A stretch of 64,000 nt of DNA, taken from assembly GCA_007449985.2 (NCBI GenBank), contig VIIQ02000048.1:124001-188000 (forward strand), in the 5' to 3' direction. Shown here in pieces: positions 48,601 to 59,300 of this stretch. The notes below the pieces were generated by a model. It was given only the letters and a program-made list of their open reading frames with translations. It made no database searches and was not told the origin of the DNA. A program made the position numbers and the translations under genes. Numbering within the stretch: the first letter of the stretch is position 1; every line of letters begins with the position of its first letter. The stretch comes from Desmodesmus armatus. Taxonomy: Eukaryota; Chlorophyta; Chlorophyceae; Sphaeropleales; Scenedesmaceae.

Positions 48601-51474
48601 TCATCAATGTCATCACACTGTGAGGGCATGTCAACATCATTTTCATTATTTTCATCACACTTTGTTGCAACATCTACTTTGTGCATGTTACAGCAGCACC
48701 AACAATTTCCAAGTGCAAGGTTGCCCTGTCATTGTCTAGGGCTGTGATTCAAGCAATGCAAATCAGAATAAAGATGGCCTTATGTTCAGCTGCACAATTC
48801 ATAGCAAGTATGGTTCAGCCCGGGCGGCAGTGAGTCATTGGGGCACCCACCTTGTACCAGTTTCAGAAAGTCTGGCTGGTAGGGCTTCTGCAGAAACGTT
48901 TGCTCCGCTGCCTCTGGCACAATGCTGATGTTTGTCAGTGGGTTGCCGGCTGTGGTGGCCACTATGCGCACTTGAAAGCCTGCAGCAGCATGGCAAGGCA
49001 AAGCCAGGACAGGACACCATGCAACACGACAACGAAATGTCTCAGAGGAGTGCCGCAGCAATGCTGTCACTGTATGCCTGCTGCGAGAGGTGTGGCAGCA
49101 CCTACCAGCACTCGGAGTGTCTGAGACTCCTGCCGAGGCTGGCACTAGGTGGTGCTAGGCACACCACTGAAAACATGAATGCTACTGGAATTGACGGCTG
49201 GCTTGGTGGTGATCTCAATCACCCTCACACCTGACCTAAGAAACTGGGGTACGGTAGCAGGCCCTCTGGGCACCCTCATGAGCCCTTGGCTCACTAAATA
49301 GTACCGAGGTTGGGACCCTGTCCCCAGTTACTGTACTTTGTTGTACTGTAACGTACTGTACTGTACTGTCACTTACCGGCGTTTGGTGTTATCTGCAGCT
49401 CAAGGCGTCCTGGGGCCTCTGTGGTGACCGAAGCATCGCCAGACACCGTCACCCTGCCAGAGCCACTGTACAGCAGAACATACCTGCCTGCAGGGGCAGC
49501 AGCAAGAGCAGCAGCAAGAGCAGCAGCAAGAGCAGCAGCAGGGGCAGCAACAGCATGGGATGCAGCAGGAGCCGCAGTAGCAGGGGTGGCAGCAGCAGCG
49601 GCAGCAGCATCGAACAGTGTTTCAGTGGCACGGGCAGCAAGTGTAGCAGCAGTGGGAGCAGAAGGGGTCGCAGCAGGGATGGCAGGAACACATAATTTGC
49701 CATTGACTGCAAGGCACGCTTGCTGTTGGTAGCAGCATCCCCATAACGCCCGCCACCACCCTTGCAACCCCACTGCTGCCAGTGCTGTTGTTGCTGTTAC
49801 TACTGGCAACAGAGTCTTGCTGCAGAAGCAACATGTCCGCTCTGCTGCTGCAGCGGTTGCTCAGGTGGGGGGTGTGATAGCCTAGCATGCTAGACATGCA
49901 CACCCCTCTGTGCCTTTACATACGCAAGCGGTCTCCATAGATACTGACATCCTTGCTGCTGCTGCTGCTGTAGATGGTGTTTGTTGGTGTGTTCTACACC
50001 CATTCCTATCGATCCTTCTTGGTGCACATACCCCCAGCGCACTGCACGCACCTGCTGGGTAGTGTGCCTGCCCCTCACCCACTCGTGCCATGGCACAGTA
50101 TTCAGTCCGGCTGTTCAGCACCTTGAGCTCTGAGGGGTACCCGTCAGCCCTGAGTGGCCAGATGGCCTCTCCAGGGCCCCAGCCCCAGGGCCCAGTGCTG
50201 CCCCTACCCCTGCTCTGGCACTCAAAGGGGGTGGCATGCTGCAAGACAGACGCAGCAGCAGCACACACGGGGTTGGTGAGCGAGGGATGTGCAGATGCAG
50301 TGATGCGGTGGTGGCGGTGGTGGTGGTGGTGGTGTGTGTGTGTGTGTGGGGGGGGGGGGGCTCCACTGTGTGGCTGGAGGTGCTGAGGGTGGGGGTTTGG
50401 GGGGGGGGTGTTAGCTATGCCCTGCAGTGTTTTGCACGCTGTTGATGAGGACACCATGCTGCCTAAGCTGCTGCTGGTGCTGCTCAGCTGATCCGGTTGC
50501 TGACGCTCTTGCTGCTGCAGATGGTGCTGCACAGGAAGGCACATGTGATGCCCAGCACAAGCAGCAGCGTGACCACTATGCCCACGCGACTGCTGACTCT
50601 GTTTTTGTCTTGTTGTCTGCTTGTGCTGCTGTTACTGATGGGTTGGCGATGATGTGCCACATCCCTGCTGGTGCTGCTGGTGGTGGTGCACTAGTAGTGC
50701 AGTCTGGGTGAGTGCTGACTTCGTTGCTTGCTTGACCAGCGCTGGGGAATGCTGGTGCTGTGCAAAAACGGTGGTGCTGGCTGGGGGGCTGGTTGTGCAA
50801 CATACTTGCTGCTGCTGCTGCTGCTGCTGGTCCTCAGGATCTGCTCCTGCTGGTTGTTCTCAGTGTCACAAGCAGCAGTGCTGCATTGGTTCACCTGACC
50901 CTCACTTTGAAAAGGTTTGTGAACACACCGCTGCCTGCTGCAGCCCATGCACCTCCGAAATGAGGGGCTGGCACATCCAGCCGTGGCAGGTTGAGACCTG
51001 CAGAGAAGGGCCACAGGTGTGTTGCGTGGGGGCAGAAAGGGCTTGTTGCACGCTCTGTCAGGTCGAGGCAGTGTCTCTTTGAACTGTGTTAGACATTTCC
51101 TGCATTGCGGGGTGTGCAAACTGCCATGTGACTGCTGGCTGTCATTGATGATTGATTCCACGGCTGGTGGCTGACCAAACCAGCAGAATGCTGCTGCTTT
51201 TGGCTGATTATAAAAGAGGTGCTGGAGAGGTGGATACATGAATTCTTTTGCGGATGATTGCGAGGTGTCAGCTAGTGATCAACAGCTGCAGGTACAGGTG
51301 TCGCAGTACAACAGTACCACAGGCAGCTTTGTATAGTGGTCTGTTGTGATGTTGTGCAGGCACCACCATTGCTGCCATCGCACCTGTAGGAGACAGGGCC
51401 TCTGTACCCATGACCGCTGCTGCTGTCAACAGAGACCACAGCAGCAGCACACGGCTCCAGCAGTTCTGAGCCAT
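30690..51474 (-). CDS. Secreted protein with three tandem glycoside-hydrolase-like domains and EGF-like linkers
   Basis: One 20.8-kb gene for roughly 2,200 residues. The ATG at 51474 begins a signal peptide (MAQNCWSRVLLLWSLLTAAA). That exon (51474-51384, phase 1) joins 50997-50906 (GLNLPRLDVPAPHF) and then 50238-50052 in perfect phase. Three related modules follow, here called C (N-terminal), B (middle) and A (C-terminal), with Cys-rich EGF/tenascin-like segments between C and B and between B and A. Each module contains a (V)RNI or LTNI strand, a VLRF(M/V)xW segment, a (V/I)Y(V/I)E or IHVE strand carrying the first predicted catalytic Glu, and a (T)YE(A/G)GP strand carrying the second. The layout resembles clan GH-A TIM-barrel hydrolases and, from memory, secreted bacterial proteins labelled cellulose-binding. 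A cell-wall or matrix polysaccharide substrate is inferred. The stop is TGA at 30690-30692, after ALAAAGVQPSSP; no membrane anchor is seen. All junctions in module A keep phase; a few in B and one in C do not. Confidence 0.75.
36378..36530 (-). repeat. Dispersed repeat, copy 1
   Basis: An intronic copy of a roughly 150-170-bp repeat. It runs from an ACAGTACAGTAC end through GGGGACAGGGTC, GAGCCAAGGGCTCATGAGGG and TACCCCAGTTTC to GATTGAGATCACCACCAAGC. It is in reverse orientation relative to the copy at 49.2 kb. Confidence 0.75.
36793..36819. repeat. Interstitial telomere-like CCCTAAA repeat
   Basis: CCCTAAACCCTAAATCCCAA followed by ACCCTAG, inside an intron of the hydrolase-like gene. The unit matches the plant-type TTTAGGG telomere repeat. 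Related short runs occur at 34378-34386, 37258-37336, 38933-38951, 41982-41996, 43119-43141 and 43801-43857. Confidence 0.7.
37506..38641 (-). other. Cysteine-rich EGF/tenascin-like block between modules B and A
   Basis: Exon 38641-38276 ends with CVDDEGCSDSGVC and CSCNTGYSGPTC. The next exon (about 37940-37506) reads through at least three more EGF-like units: CSCGCGMQGTCAK, CPNNCNYNGACLDLNVCACY and CGCNGRGMCGNDNKCICDVG. Cysteine spacing (C-x-C and G-x-x-G-x-x-C patterns) is typical of disulphide-bonded extracellular repeats. They probably act as a rigid spacer or a protein-binding arm. The 5' splice position of the second exon is unclear. Confidence 0.75.
41982..41996. repeat. Interstitial telomere-like TTTAGGG repeat
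   Basis: GGTTTAGGGTTTAGG in the intron just 3' (on the coding strand) of the exon ending at 42022. Here the G-rich strand is on +, opposite to the copies at 36.8 and 43.8 kb. Confidence 0.7.
43439..43510 (+). repeat. Dispersed repeat, partial copy 2
   Basis: A diverged partial copy in an intron of the hydrolase-like gene: TCATGCGCCCTTGGCTCGCT, then TGCTGAGGTTTTGGGG and the ACTGTACTGTTACTGT end. It has the same orientation as the copy at 49.2 kb and lacks the GGCTTGGTGGTGATCTC half. Confidence 0.55.
43801..43857. repeat. Degenerate telomere-like repeat cluster
   Basis: Several CCCTAAA and CCCTAAG-type units (AATCCCTAGGAACCCTAAGC, then GAACCCTAAACCTCCTAAAC and CCTACAC) lie 25 bases from the exon whose low end is at 43882, inside the intron. 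Confidence 0.65.
48549..48612. repeat. 32-bp tandem duplication in an intron
   Basis: Two consecutive copies of a 32-base unit containing GGCACATGGCATGTAGTCAT, with two mismatches between them, lie just outside the exon 48539-48379. It contains a short inverted repeat (ACATGGCATGT). Confidence 0.75.
49194..49368 (+). repeat. Dispersed repeat, copy 3
   Basis: An intronic copy starting CGGCTGGCTTGGTGGTGATC, with CTCATGAGCCCTTGGCTCAC in the middle, ending in GTACTGTACTGTACTG just before the acceptor-side exon at 49377. It aligns over almost its whole length with the reverse complement of 36378-36530. Confidence 0.75.
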
Positions 51475-53227
51475 CTGCTGTCTGACGACTGCTGTTGTGC
51501 TACCGAGCCCTTGACGGTACCCACTGATGTGAGGATGCTGAAGCTCAACAAGACATTCTGAGACAGTGCACCCAGCGGGATGGGACACACGCGCAAGGAA
51601 AGCTGACGCTAGTGCAATGTCGGACCAACACAGCAGTGCAAGCCGATGGACCCAGATGCGCGCTTAGGAGGCGTCAAATGAACCACTGAAACTGCAGCAG
51701 CAGATGCTTGTACCCTTGTCGCATGAATACAAAGTTCCTTGACAGTTCCTTGTTGACTTCGGGGTGCGAGCTCTGCCTTATTGGAGTCCGTAGTGACACT
51801 GCAAAACAGCTCGTGCAACTTCGGGTGCATCTCATGGTTTCTTCTCACATGTCGTCATGCCTGGGCTTAGGTGGGCGATCCAGGAACGTTCCAAGAGTGT
51901 GCAAACTCGACAGTCACTACTGTTGGTCCCCTCAGCAGAGCAGCAGCTGCAAGAAAGCAGCATAGCAAGGTTCAGGTCAATTAGTCGCTAAATCACTGTT
52001 TACCTGGCCTATCAAGCACTGGACTGTCAGCACACAGCTCCTGCCAACAGCACATCACAGCACCCCTTGGGGGGGTGTTCACACTGGGGAGTTGGGCAAG
52101 ACAGCAAGCACAATCGATGCATGGCAGCATGATCCCAAGGCCTGCACAGACTGGCTGATGATAACAGGCATACAAGTGGGGAGTACGCCCAGTGGGATTG
52201 TTGTGCCTCTTTGTTGACAAGGATGTGCGTTGGATGTGTCAGCCGCTGGGTGGTGTGTTGAGGTATTGTTGTCTTATTGAAGAAGGCTGCACGTGTGTTG
52301 GATGCTGATAGTGCCACCTTCTGTGGTTGAGGCACAGCCCTGAACCTGTTCTTTGCACTGTCAGCTGCTGTCAGCCCGCGCTGTGCAACAATTTAGGCGA
52401 GCGCTGTGCTGGGAACAAAGTGCGACCAACTCATGCCAATGCTGCTGGTCCCTGCCTGAACAGGCAACATGCTGTAGTTTGCCAGTACTGCCAATTTAGC
52501 AGGCTGTCAAAAATCTAGACCTTGACAAGTGTGCAACTGTGTAAGCTAGAGTGATATCAGGCGTGACACCACATGTTTGAACGAGCCTGTTCATGGGTTA
52601 CTGAATTACCTTTTCACCACTGGTGTCCACAAGCTGATGCAGAGTTGAAAACATCCTGCCAAACCAACGCGTGATGCTTGACGCACGCTTTGATGCAGTT
52701 TCAAGCATTGGACCCAACGTGTGCACCAGCTCATCCTGGGAAGTGAGTCACAGCACTCAAGCTCTTGACACCCCCAACAGGCTCAAACAGCAAAGAGCAA
52801 CCCCACCATACACCAACAGAAAATACTATACTATGCTGGCAGCGCGAGCATGTTGTCAACCGCTCAGCCGCCAACCAGCACTCTGCACATGCGTGCTTTG
52901 GCAACCAATCCTGGCATGACAACCCCTCAAAGATCAACCAGACAGATACATGTGCTGACATGCACCCTAAATACTCGACGCTCGTCACAACATTCTGCAG
53001 CATGGCCGGGCTTCTGACAAGCCTCCTAGGAGGCCTCTGTAGTATAACCCCAATGCTGGAGGGCAAAACACCAACAACATCGCCATCAACAGTCATGCAC
53101 AAGCTGCTCCAATTCCTCACCAGCACTGTTTGTCCGTCCCCGCCACCCTCCCCTCTCCCCAACCCACCTCACTTGATCCCATGTTCATATAGCAACAATA
53201 GAGTGATGTCCCTCCAGACCCAATCAC
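51475..53227. other. Intergenic region between hydrolase-like and ZIP genes
   Basis: Both neighbours are on the - strand, so this holds the promoter of the hydrolase-like gene and the 3' UTR of the ZIP gene. No supportable coding sequence, RNA gene or repeat was found. The longest frame (+, 52765-53352) overlaps the ZIP coding exon and has no protein-like features. Confidence 0.55.
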
Positions 53228-54821
53228 TCAGGCCCACACACCCAGCACACACATCACAGCAGCACCTGCAATCACTGCCAGCATCAGCCCAGCAGCCAGC
53301 AATGGCCTGTGCAGGAGGTCATGCTGACCTAACTCTGCTGCAAGCAAACTAAACAGGCTCACATACAGCAACATACCACCAGACAGCCCATTTGCAATGC
53401 CCTGCACCAGCGTGGCTACAGAGGATGTGGGATCATAGCTGCTGCTGGTCAGCAACCCAGCAGCAATACCTACAGGCAGGGTAAGGGCATACACCACCGC
53501 CAGGATATACTTCTTATGCCGAGCAAGGCGCTGCGTTGCTGCCAGCACGGCACCAAGTGCCAACCCCTCCACGAGCTGATGCACGGCCAGCACGACCAGC
53601 AGCAAGACAACCAGCTGTGGTGCGTCAGTGATCACCCCGAGAGCCAGCCCCAGCACCACAGAGTGGAAGACACAGCCCAACTCCATTGTCACACACACCA
53701 CCTGCTGCTTGACATCCGCGCTGTGGCAGGCGGGCTGCTGCCGGCAGTCATGGCTGTGAGCCAGGCTGGGGACGAGGTCCACTGAGTGTGGCTGGTGTGA
53801 GCCATGGTGGTGATGTGTGTGGTGGCCAGAGCCATCTGCCTTCGCATCGGCTGCAGTTGCTGCTGTAGGTGTGGAGGTCTTGCAGAGCTTGTTGCAGGAC
53901 TCTGATGGCTCGTGGGCATGGACAGGGGAAGGAGGTGCTGCTGTTGATGCCGCTGTGTGGCTGCTGTGAGTTGGCAGCATGTGGGAGCTGTGCTTGCGTG
54001 AGGCATTGACACTGATGTATGTGGCCACATACTCGAGCACAAGCATGGCCAGGAGGCCAACGATGACTGTGATGCCTCCCAGGGGCAAGGGCCCTGCCTT
54101 GCCCTCCAGCTGCTCAAAAGACTCTGGGATGATGTGGATCTGAGCAGCGCAGGATTTGGAGGAGGAAGAAATACAGAAAGAGCGGCAGCAGGAAGAGCAG
54201 GACAGGGCAGGAAGCAGGAGGAGAGCGTCAGCCACTGCAGGGGGAATTTGATGGGGTTCAGGATTGCAGCCTGGTCAGGTGCAGCACAATCACTCTGCTG
54301 GGTCAATTGCATTTGAGTTTCTGTGCATTGTAGAAGTACATCTGCTGCTCAGGACAAGTAGCAAAGGCTAGCAATTGCATCAGCATTGGGTAAAGCTGAT
54401 GCAGCCGTGCAGCGACAAACATGACACCACTGGCCACTACTGCTCACGACAAGTCACCAGCTGCCAGCCTGCATGTTGGTAAGCCCTCTCATAAGACAAT
54501 AAAGCCATGCTGCCATGCATTTCACAACTCCGTGATTCAAGCGGTGCTCACCAGTGACAGGGCCAATATGATGCCTCCTGATGCTGCCCTGATCACCCTG
54601 GCGGTGGTGCCATTGGGTGCCCCAGTCAGCCAGCTGCCAACAATTGGAGGTATGACGCCCAGCAACCCAGCTACAAGGATGACAAAGATGGCTGCCACCC
54701 GCAGCTTGAAGGTCTGATCAGCAATGCCACTGTCATCAGTGCCGTGCTCTTCAGCATGAGCCACATGGTGAGAGATGTGTAGCAGCTGCATTTGTGCAGC
54801 AACAGGATCCGGTAAGTACAT
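53228..54821 (-). CDS. ZIP-family metal (zinc/iron) transporter
   Basis: Predicted divalent-metal importer. Two exons, 54821-54552 and 54139-53228, meet in phase 0 across a GTGAGC...CTCAG intron, giving 393 residues, a normal ZIP length. Eight hydrophobic segments are visible: LRVAAIFVILVAGLLGVIPP, ASGGIILALSL|IHIIPE (split by the intron), GGITVIVGLLAMLVLEYVA, TM4 with HSVVLGLALG, TM5 with HQLVEGLALGA, then three more, ending VMCVLGVWA. His in TM4 and HQxxEG in TM5 are the metal-binding signature. The loop between TM3 and TM4 is His-rich (HHTHHHHGSH), as is usual in ZIPs. The ATG at 54821 is first in frame; an internal ATG at 54791 is an alternative. Metal specificity and target membrane cannot be told from sequence. 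Confidence 0.92.
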
Positions 54822-56330
54822 ACGGCCACAAAAGAAGAAAGAGCACAGACGCTTGATCTCTATATATGGTGTTCGACACGAGCCGTTCAGCGAGTGTACG
54901 TTTGTTGTATGGGACTATGGAATGGAAGTGGCGGCCGGATTGTCGTGTTGGTACATTTCCTCCCTTGTATGTTGTGTTACCGGATTGTGTACGGCGTGTG
55001 CGATCGCGCGGGACACACCTCCACAAACTCTCTCCTCGCAAGGTGAATGTGCCAGTAGGAACTACACTTTCATATCTTTCAAAGTCGTGATGCGTCTGCC
55101 AGGTGCAAGAGGGGCAATCCACCCATTGGTACCAACAACACTTTGACGGACTGCACACTTCCAAACATTCCCATCTCTTCAGCTGACAGAGTGGCTGATA
55201 GACTGGCCAGAATGCGTGCTTATTCAGCACCCTATAGCGCTGCAGTAGGACCCAACGGCATGTCATGCCTACAGTGGAGTGAGCGGCCAACAACATGCAT
55301 GCCTGCATACTGCAGGACCACTGAATAAAATGCACACACTAACTTCAGCACACTGGGGCGCCAAAAAACAAAAATGTAGCCTGAACATCAGCAGACAGAC
55401 CTCGAAACACACGGGCACTGTATACCCATGGACCACACCAGCCTGGTGTCACCAGGCCATAGCACACCGGCGTGCAAGCTGCATGGCTGATGCATCAGCA
55501 AGGTCACCAGCAGTCCTGAAGCCTCCCGCCACCAGGGTGGAACCCACTGACACTGTCAGATCTTTGAGTCAAGTCAGTCAGGCACGTCTCTTCAGGGACG
55601 AAGACCCTGCACTGTACACACGCTATGCACGATGGAGGGTAATGTCACAGGCAGGAGGCACCAAACACTGGCCCAACACTGTGTGGAGCCAGGCCAGATC
55701 AGCCAGGCAGGCCCCAGAAGGGATCAAGCACAACAAGGTGGCCAGATACACAGTCACAGCTGCCCCAACCTCCCCAGCTGCCGGGGCGTCACATGACAGA
55801 TAGTGTGCCAATCACTGCCGCAACACAGCAGCAGTCAGGCATGCATAGGTGTCTTGTTGCCAGTGGCTGCCGGCGCCAAAGCAGTACACTAGTGCACCAC
55901 AGCTGTGAGGCTTGCTGCTCATCAACAGCAGCAAACAGAACATAGAGCACAAAGGAGCTGTACCCAACCAGCAATGGGCAATACCAGCTGCTGCGATCGG
56001 GAAAGTCAGGCCTGCCTGTGCGTGCTACCACTCACCCCGTCAAGCTGACCCCTCAAGATGCACAGCAGTCACGACGCTGTCATGCAGTAGGATAGGTATG
56101 CTTGGTCTGCCAAAACACACTAGCACCAACACCATAAAAAACACCCTCTACCCAGCCTAGCCGCCAGCACGAAATCAACTGCTGAGTGCAGCAGCAGCCC
56201 CAACCCCAATCAGCCACACCCACATCACCAATGCGCACCCTCACCCATACCCCTCAATGCCCCAGCTGCTGCCGGACTAACAAGCTCCCTAGCTACTGCA
56301 AGGGCCCACAGCCCTGCTGCCCCACTGCCC
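54822..56330. other. Interval between ZIP and coiled-coil genes
   Basis: This should hold the ZIP promoter and the 3' UTR of the coiled-coil gene. On the - strand there are several hydrophobic frames (near 56010-55900 and 55800-55640), plus a short frame ending LARRCAMAW near 55460. They could be exons of a small membrane protein, but no splice pattern that I tried joins them convincingly. Confidence 0.4.
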
Positions 56331-59300
56331 TCAGTGGAGCTCAAAGTACACAGGGTTCTCATGTGCTACCCACTGACCCGCATGGCCTTCGCCTGTACCT
56401 GGCCCACACTCAGACTCAGTCCCGCTGATGGTGCTGTTGGGAGAGTCGGCATCGCTCGCGCCCTCACACACACCCTCTGCTATGGGCAGCACCGGCACGC
56501 CAGCCAAACAGCCATCTGCAAGCCCCTCCACTGTTGCTGTGGCAGCAGCTGGGGTGACCGCATACGGGCTGCTGGGTCCTACTCCGACTGCCGGGGAGGA
56601 CGTGGACCCCCTCACAGCCCCTGGCAGCGAGCCAAGCCCAGACCCTGGCCCGGCAGCGGCCGGAGGTGGTGTGCCCCATGGGTTGGGCAGCACTGCTGCT
56701 GGTGGAGACATGAACAGCGGCAGCGGCCCTGCCACGCTGCTGCCCACACCCCCCGCCCAGCGCACCCCAGGGCTGCTGTGGGTGCTGCCGCTGCCCCTGC
56801 TGGCACGCACAAAGTCGTCCAGGGACTTCCACATCACACCAGGGCTCCTGCTGGCCCCATGGCCCTGTTGCTGCTGGATCTGACTGCTGGAGAACCTGCC
56901 AGCCCTGCCATAGGGCCCCGGGGTGTGTTGAAGCCAGCTGAACCTGCTGCCAGAGACACACCTGCAGCAGAGGGCGGGGGGCTGGATGCAGCCACGGGGC
57001 TGGGCACCGTCTGGTGGCGGTTCTGCTGCTGCTCCTGGCTGCTGCTGTTGCTGTGGCCTCCGGAGCGAGAGCGGCGCAGCGAGAGAGAGCCGTGCTGACT
57101 GCTGCGGCCTCTCAAGGAGTGACCTGATGCTGAGCCCGACACCCCAGCAGCGGCTGCAGTGCTGTCGCTGCCAGCGCTGCTGAGCAGCACCTTGACAGCA
57201 TCCCGCTCACAATCAACACCAGGCACTGCTGCCGCCCCGATGCTGGCTACAGCAGCAGCAGCAGCTGACGCCATGTTGCGGCTGGGGGAGTCTCCAACAG
57301 ACGCTGCTCGGACGTGCCGGCCCTGCCGCTGATGCTGCTTGTCACCGAGCGCCTTTGTCAGCCCGTGCTGGTCCAAGGAGCCAGAGCGCCGTGCAGGTGA
57401 CCTTCCAGCGCCCAGCACACTCGCGAACGCCCCACTGCCAGCACTGCCCAAGCTGCTGTTGCTGCCTGTGCGGCGCAGCGCTTGCGCCTGCTGCTGCTGC
57501 TGACGGCTGTGTGCGACCAGGCTCTTAATGCTGCTGCAGCTGCTGCTGTTGGGGTCTGACAGCCTGCTCGACCTGCGCTGCTGCCTGAAGCCAGCACCCA
57601 TGGCTGCTGTCGCAGCCGGAGGGCTGCCCCCACCAGCTGCCGCTGCTGCCCGAGGTGGGGAGGCTCCAGGAGGGGTGCCCTTGCTGCTTTTGGGGTCCTT
57701 GCTGCTGCCCAGCAGCCCAACCCCTGCCCCAGCTGCTGCTGACAGTGACGACACAGAGCGCCTGGTGACGTCAGGTTCGGCAGCACCCCCCGCCAGGTCA
57801 TCTGACGAGGTCTCGCTGCAGTCACCATCCGCACCGCCTGCCGCTGCATGGCTCTGCTGCTGCCCCTCTGCCAGCGCCTGCTGCTGCAGGTGCTGCTGCT
57901 GGTTGAGGTACCGCGGGCTGTGCATGGCCCTCTGGTCCTGGTAGCGAGGGCTGTGCTGGACAGCACGGGGGCTGAGGCCGCCGGAAGCAACCGCCGCTGC
58001 AGCCACTGCTGCTGCCCCTGTTGCCGCTGCCGGCACATTGTGGATGAACATCCTGGGTGGAGTTGCATCGACATCAGAAGGCACAGCAGTATCCTCCTGG
58101 CTGCTATTATCCCCACTGGCACACCCATCAGCTACATCAGCATCCTCTGCATCCTCCCCCGACAGTGCTGCATGCTCACTGCTGATGCTGCTCCTGCAGC
58201 TGCTGGCTGCATTTGAAAGGTCCTCGTCACCAAGGTCCCAGTCTGAGCCAGCACCTGCTGCAGCTAGCTGTGCTGCAGGCGCTGCTGCTGGCAGGCTGCC
58301 TGCAGCCCCAGCAGCTGCATGCAGTTGAAAGAGGGGCAGGCGTGGCACAGCCACGCCCCTGGCGCCACCGCGTGACAGGCCTTCCTTTGCTGGGCTGCAG
58401 ACAGGGCTGCCAGCTGTGCTGCTGCACATGCTGCTGCCGTCTGCATCCTCCTCCTCTTCCTGCAGCTGTGCAGCTGCTTCACACAGCTGCTGCTCCAGCT
58501 CGAATCCTGCTGCTGCAGGACCCTCCTCATGCTGCTCATCCTCATGACAGTTCTCCTCCTGCTGCTGCTGCTGCTGCTGCACTGGGGAGTCAGCAGCAGC
58601 ATTGTGACAGCCCATCCCCATGACAGCAAAGTCTGCCTCTGACAAGCTTCCAATGAGGACCACATCTCCATCATCCATGGCATGGCTGAAGCTGCTGCAG
58701 TGGGAGGGTGCATGTCCAGACAACCGAGACAGCCACGGACTGCTGCCGCAGCCACCGCTGCCGCCTGCGTCAGCACCCGCAGCACCGCCAGCAGCACCCT
58801 GTGGCTCTGCCACGGTGTTGTTTGCAAACAGGCGTGGTGTGGCTGCATCCATGCTGCCTGCCTCACGAGCTGCTTGGCCTGCTGCCACCTCGGCTGCAGC
58901 CGCCCCTGTGAAGGGATCTGATGCTGCTTCTGCTGCAGCACCTTCAGCAGCAGCGGCTGCACTGCCGCCGCGCAGGGGTGTGAAGAACGGGGTGGGCACC
59001 TCGTTAGAGGCCCTGATGCTACCCTCCTCCTGCTCCTCCTCCACAGCAGCAGCAGCAGCAGCTGCACCATACTCTGCTGCGTAGCTGCTGCTGCACGAGC
59101 TACTGGGCGCAGCATGCAGCGGGGTGAAGAACTGCACGGCATCTTCTGCCTGGCCCTCCGAGGACCCAGCAGCAGCGTCGCCAGCTGCCGCTGATGCCAC
59201 TGCCACCGATGTGGCTGCGGGGGTGCCTGGTGCAGTGACAGCGGATGCGGCAGTCACCAGCCCAGTGATGCAACCCAGTGCTGCTGCAGCACCTTCCACC

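Larger units (their letters stand above)
44715..50997 (-). other. Hydrolase-like module C (first copy), predicted inactive
   Basis: Exons: 50997-50906, 50238-50052, 49487-49377, 48979-48851, 48539-48379, 47674-47516, 47144-46952, 46886-46444, 46048-45831, 45474-45348, 44794-44715. It carries LRADGYPSELKV, GRYVLLYSGSG, GNPLTNISIVPEA and VLRFVWWQRIW, matching modules A and B. Where A and B have SNE(I/V)W, C reads FGQGGPGW (about 47531-47554). Where they have YE(G/A)GP, C reads VTGGP, split by an intron between 46444 and 46048. Both predicted catalytic Glu are gone. One junction (46952 to 46886) is a base short. Confidence 0.7.

Noticed and set aside
50484..50690. A - strand frame with a membrane-anchor-like segment (VGIVVTLLLVLGITC) and a short tail before a stop.
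   Set aside because: It lies wholly inside the intron between the phased exons 50997-50906 and 50238-50052, and an in-frame stop precedes it with no fitting splice site.
52765..53352. A 195-codon + strand open frame.
   Set aside because: It overlaps the ZIP coding exon antisense and has no protein-like character.
55279..55803. A 174-codon + strand open frame.
   Set aside because: There are no domain-like features, its composition is irregular, and it is antisense to the two adjacent - strand genes' UTR region.
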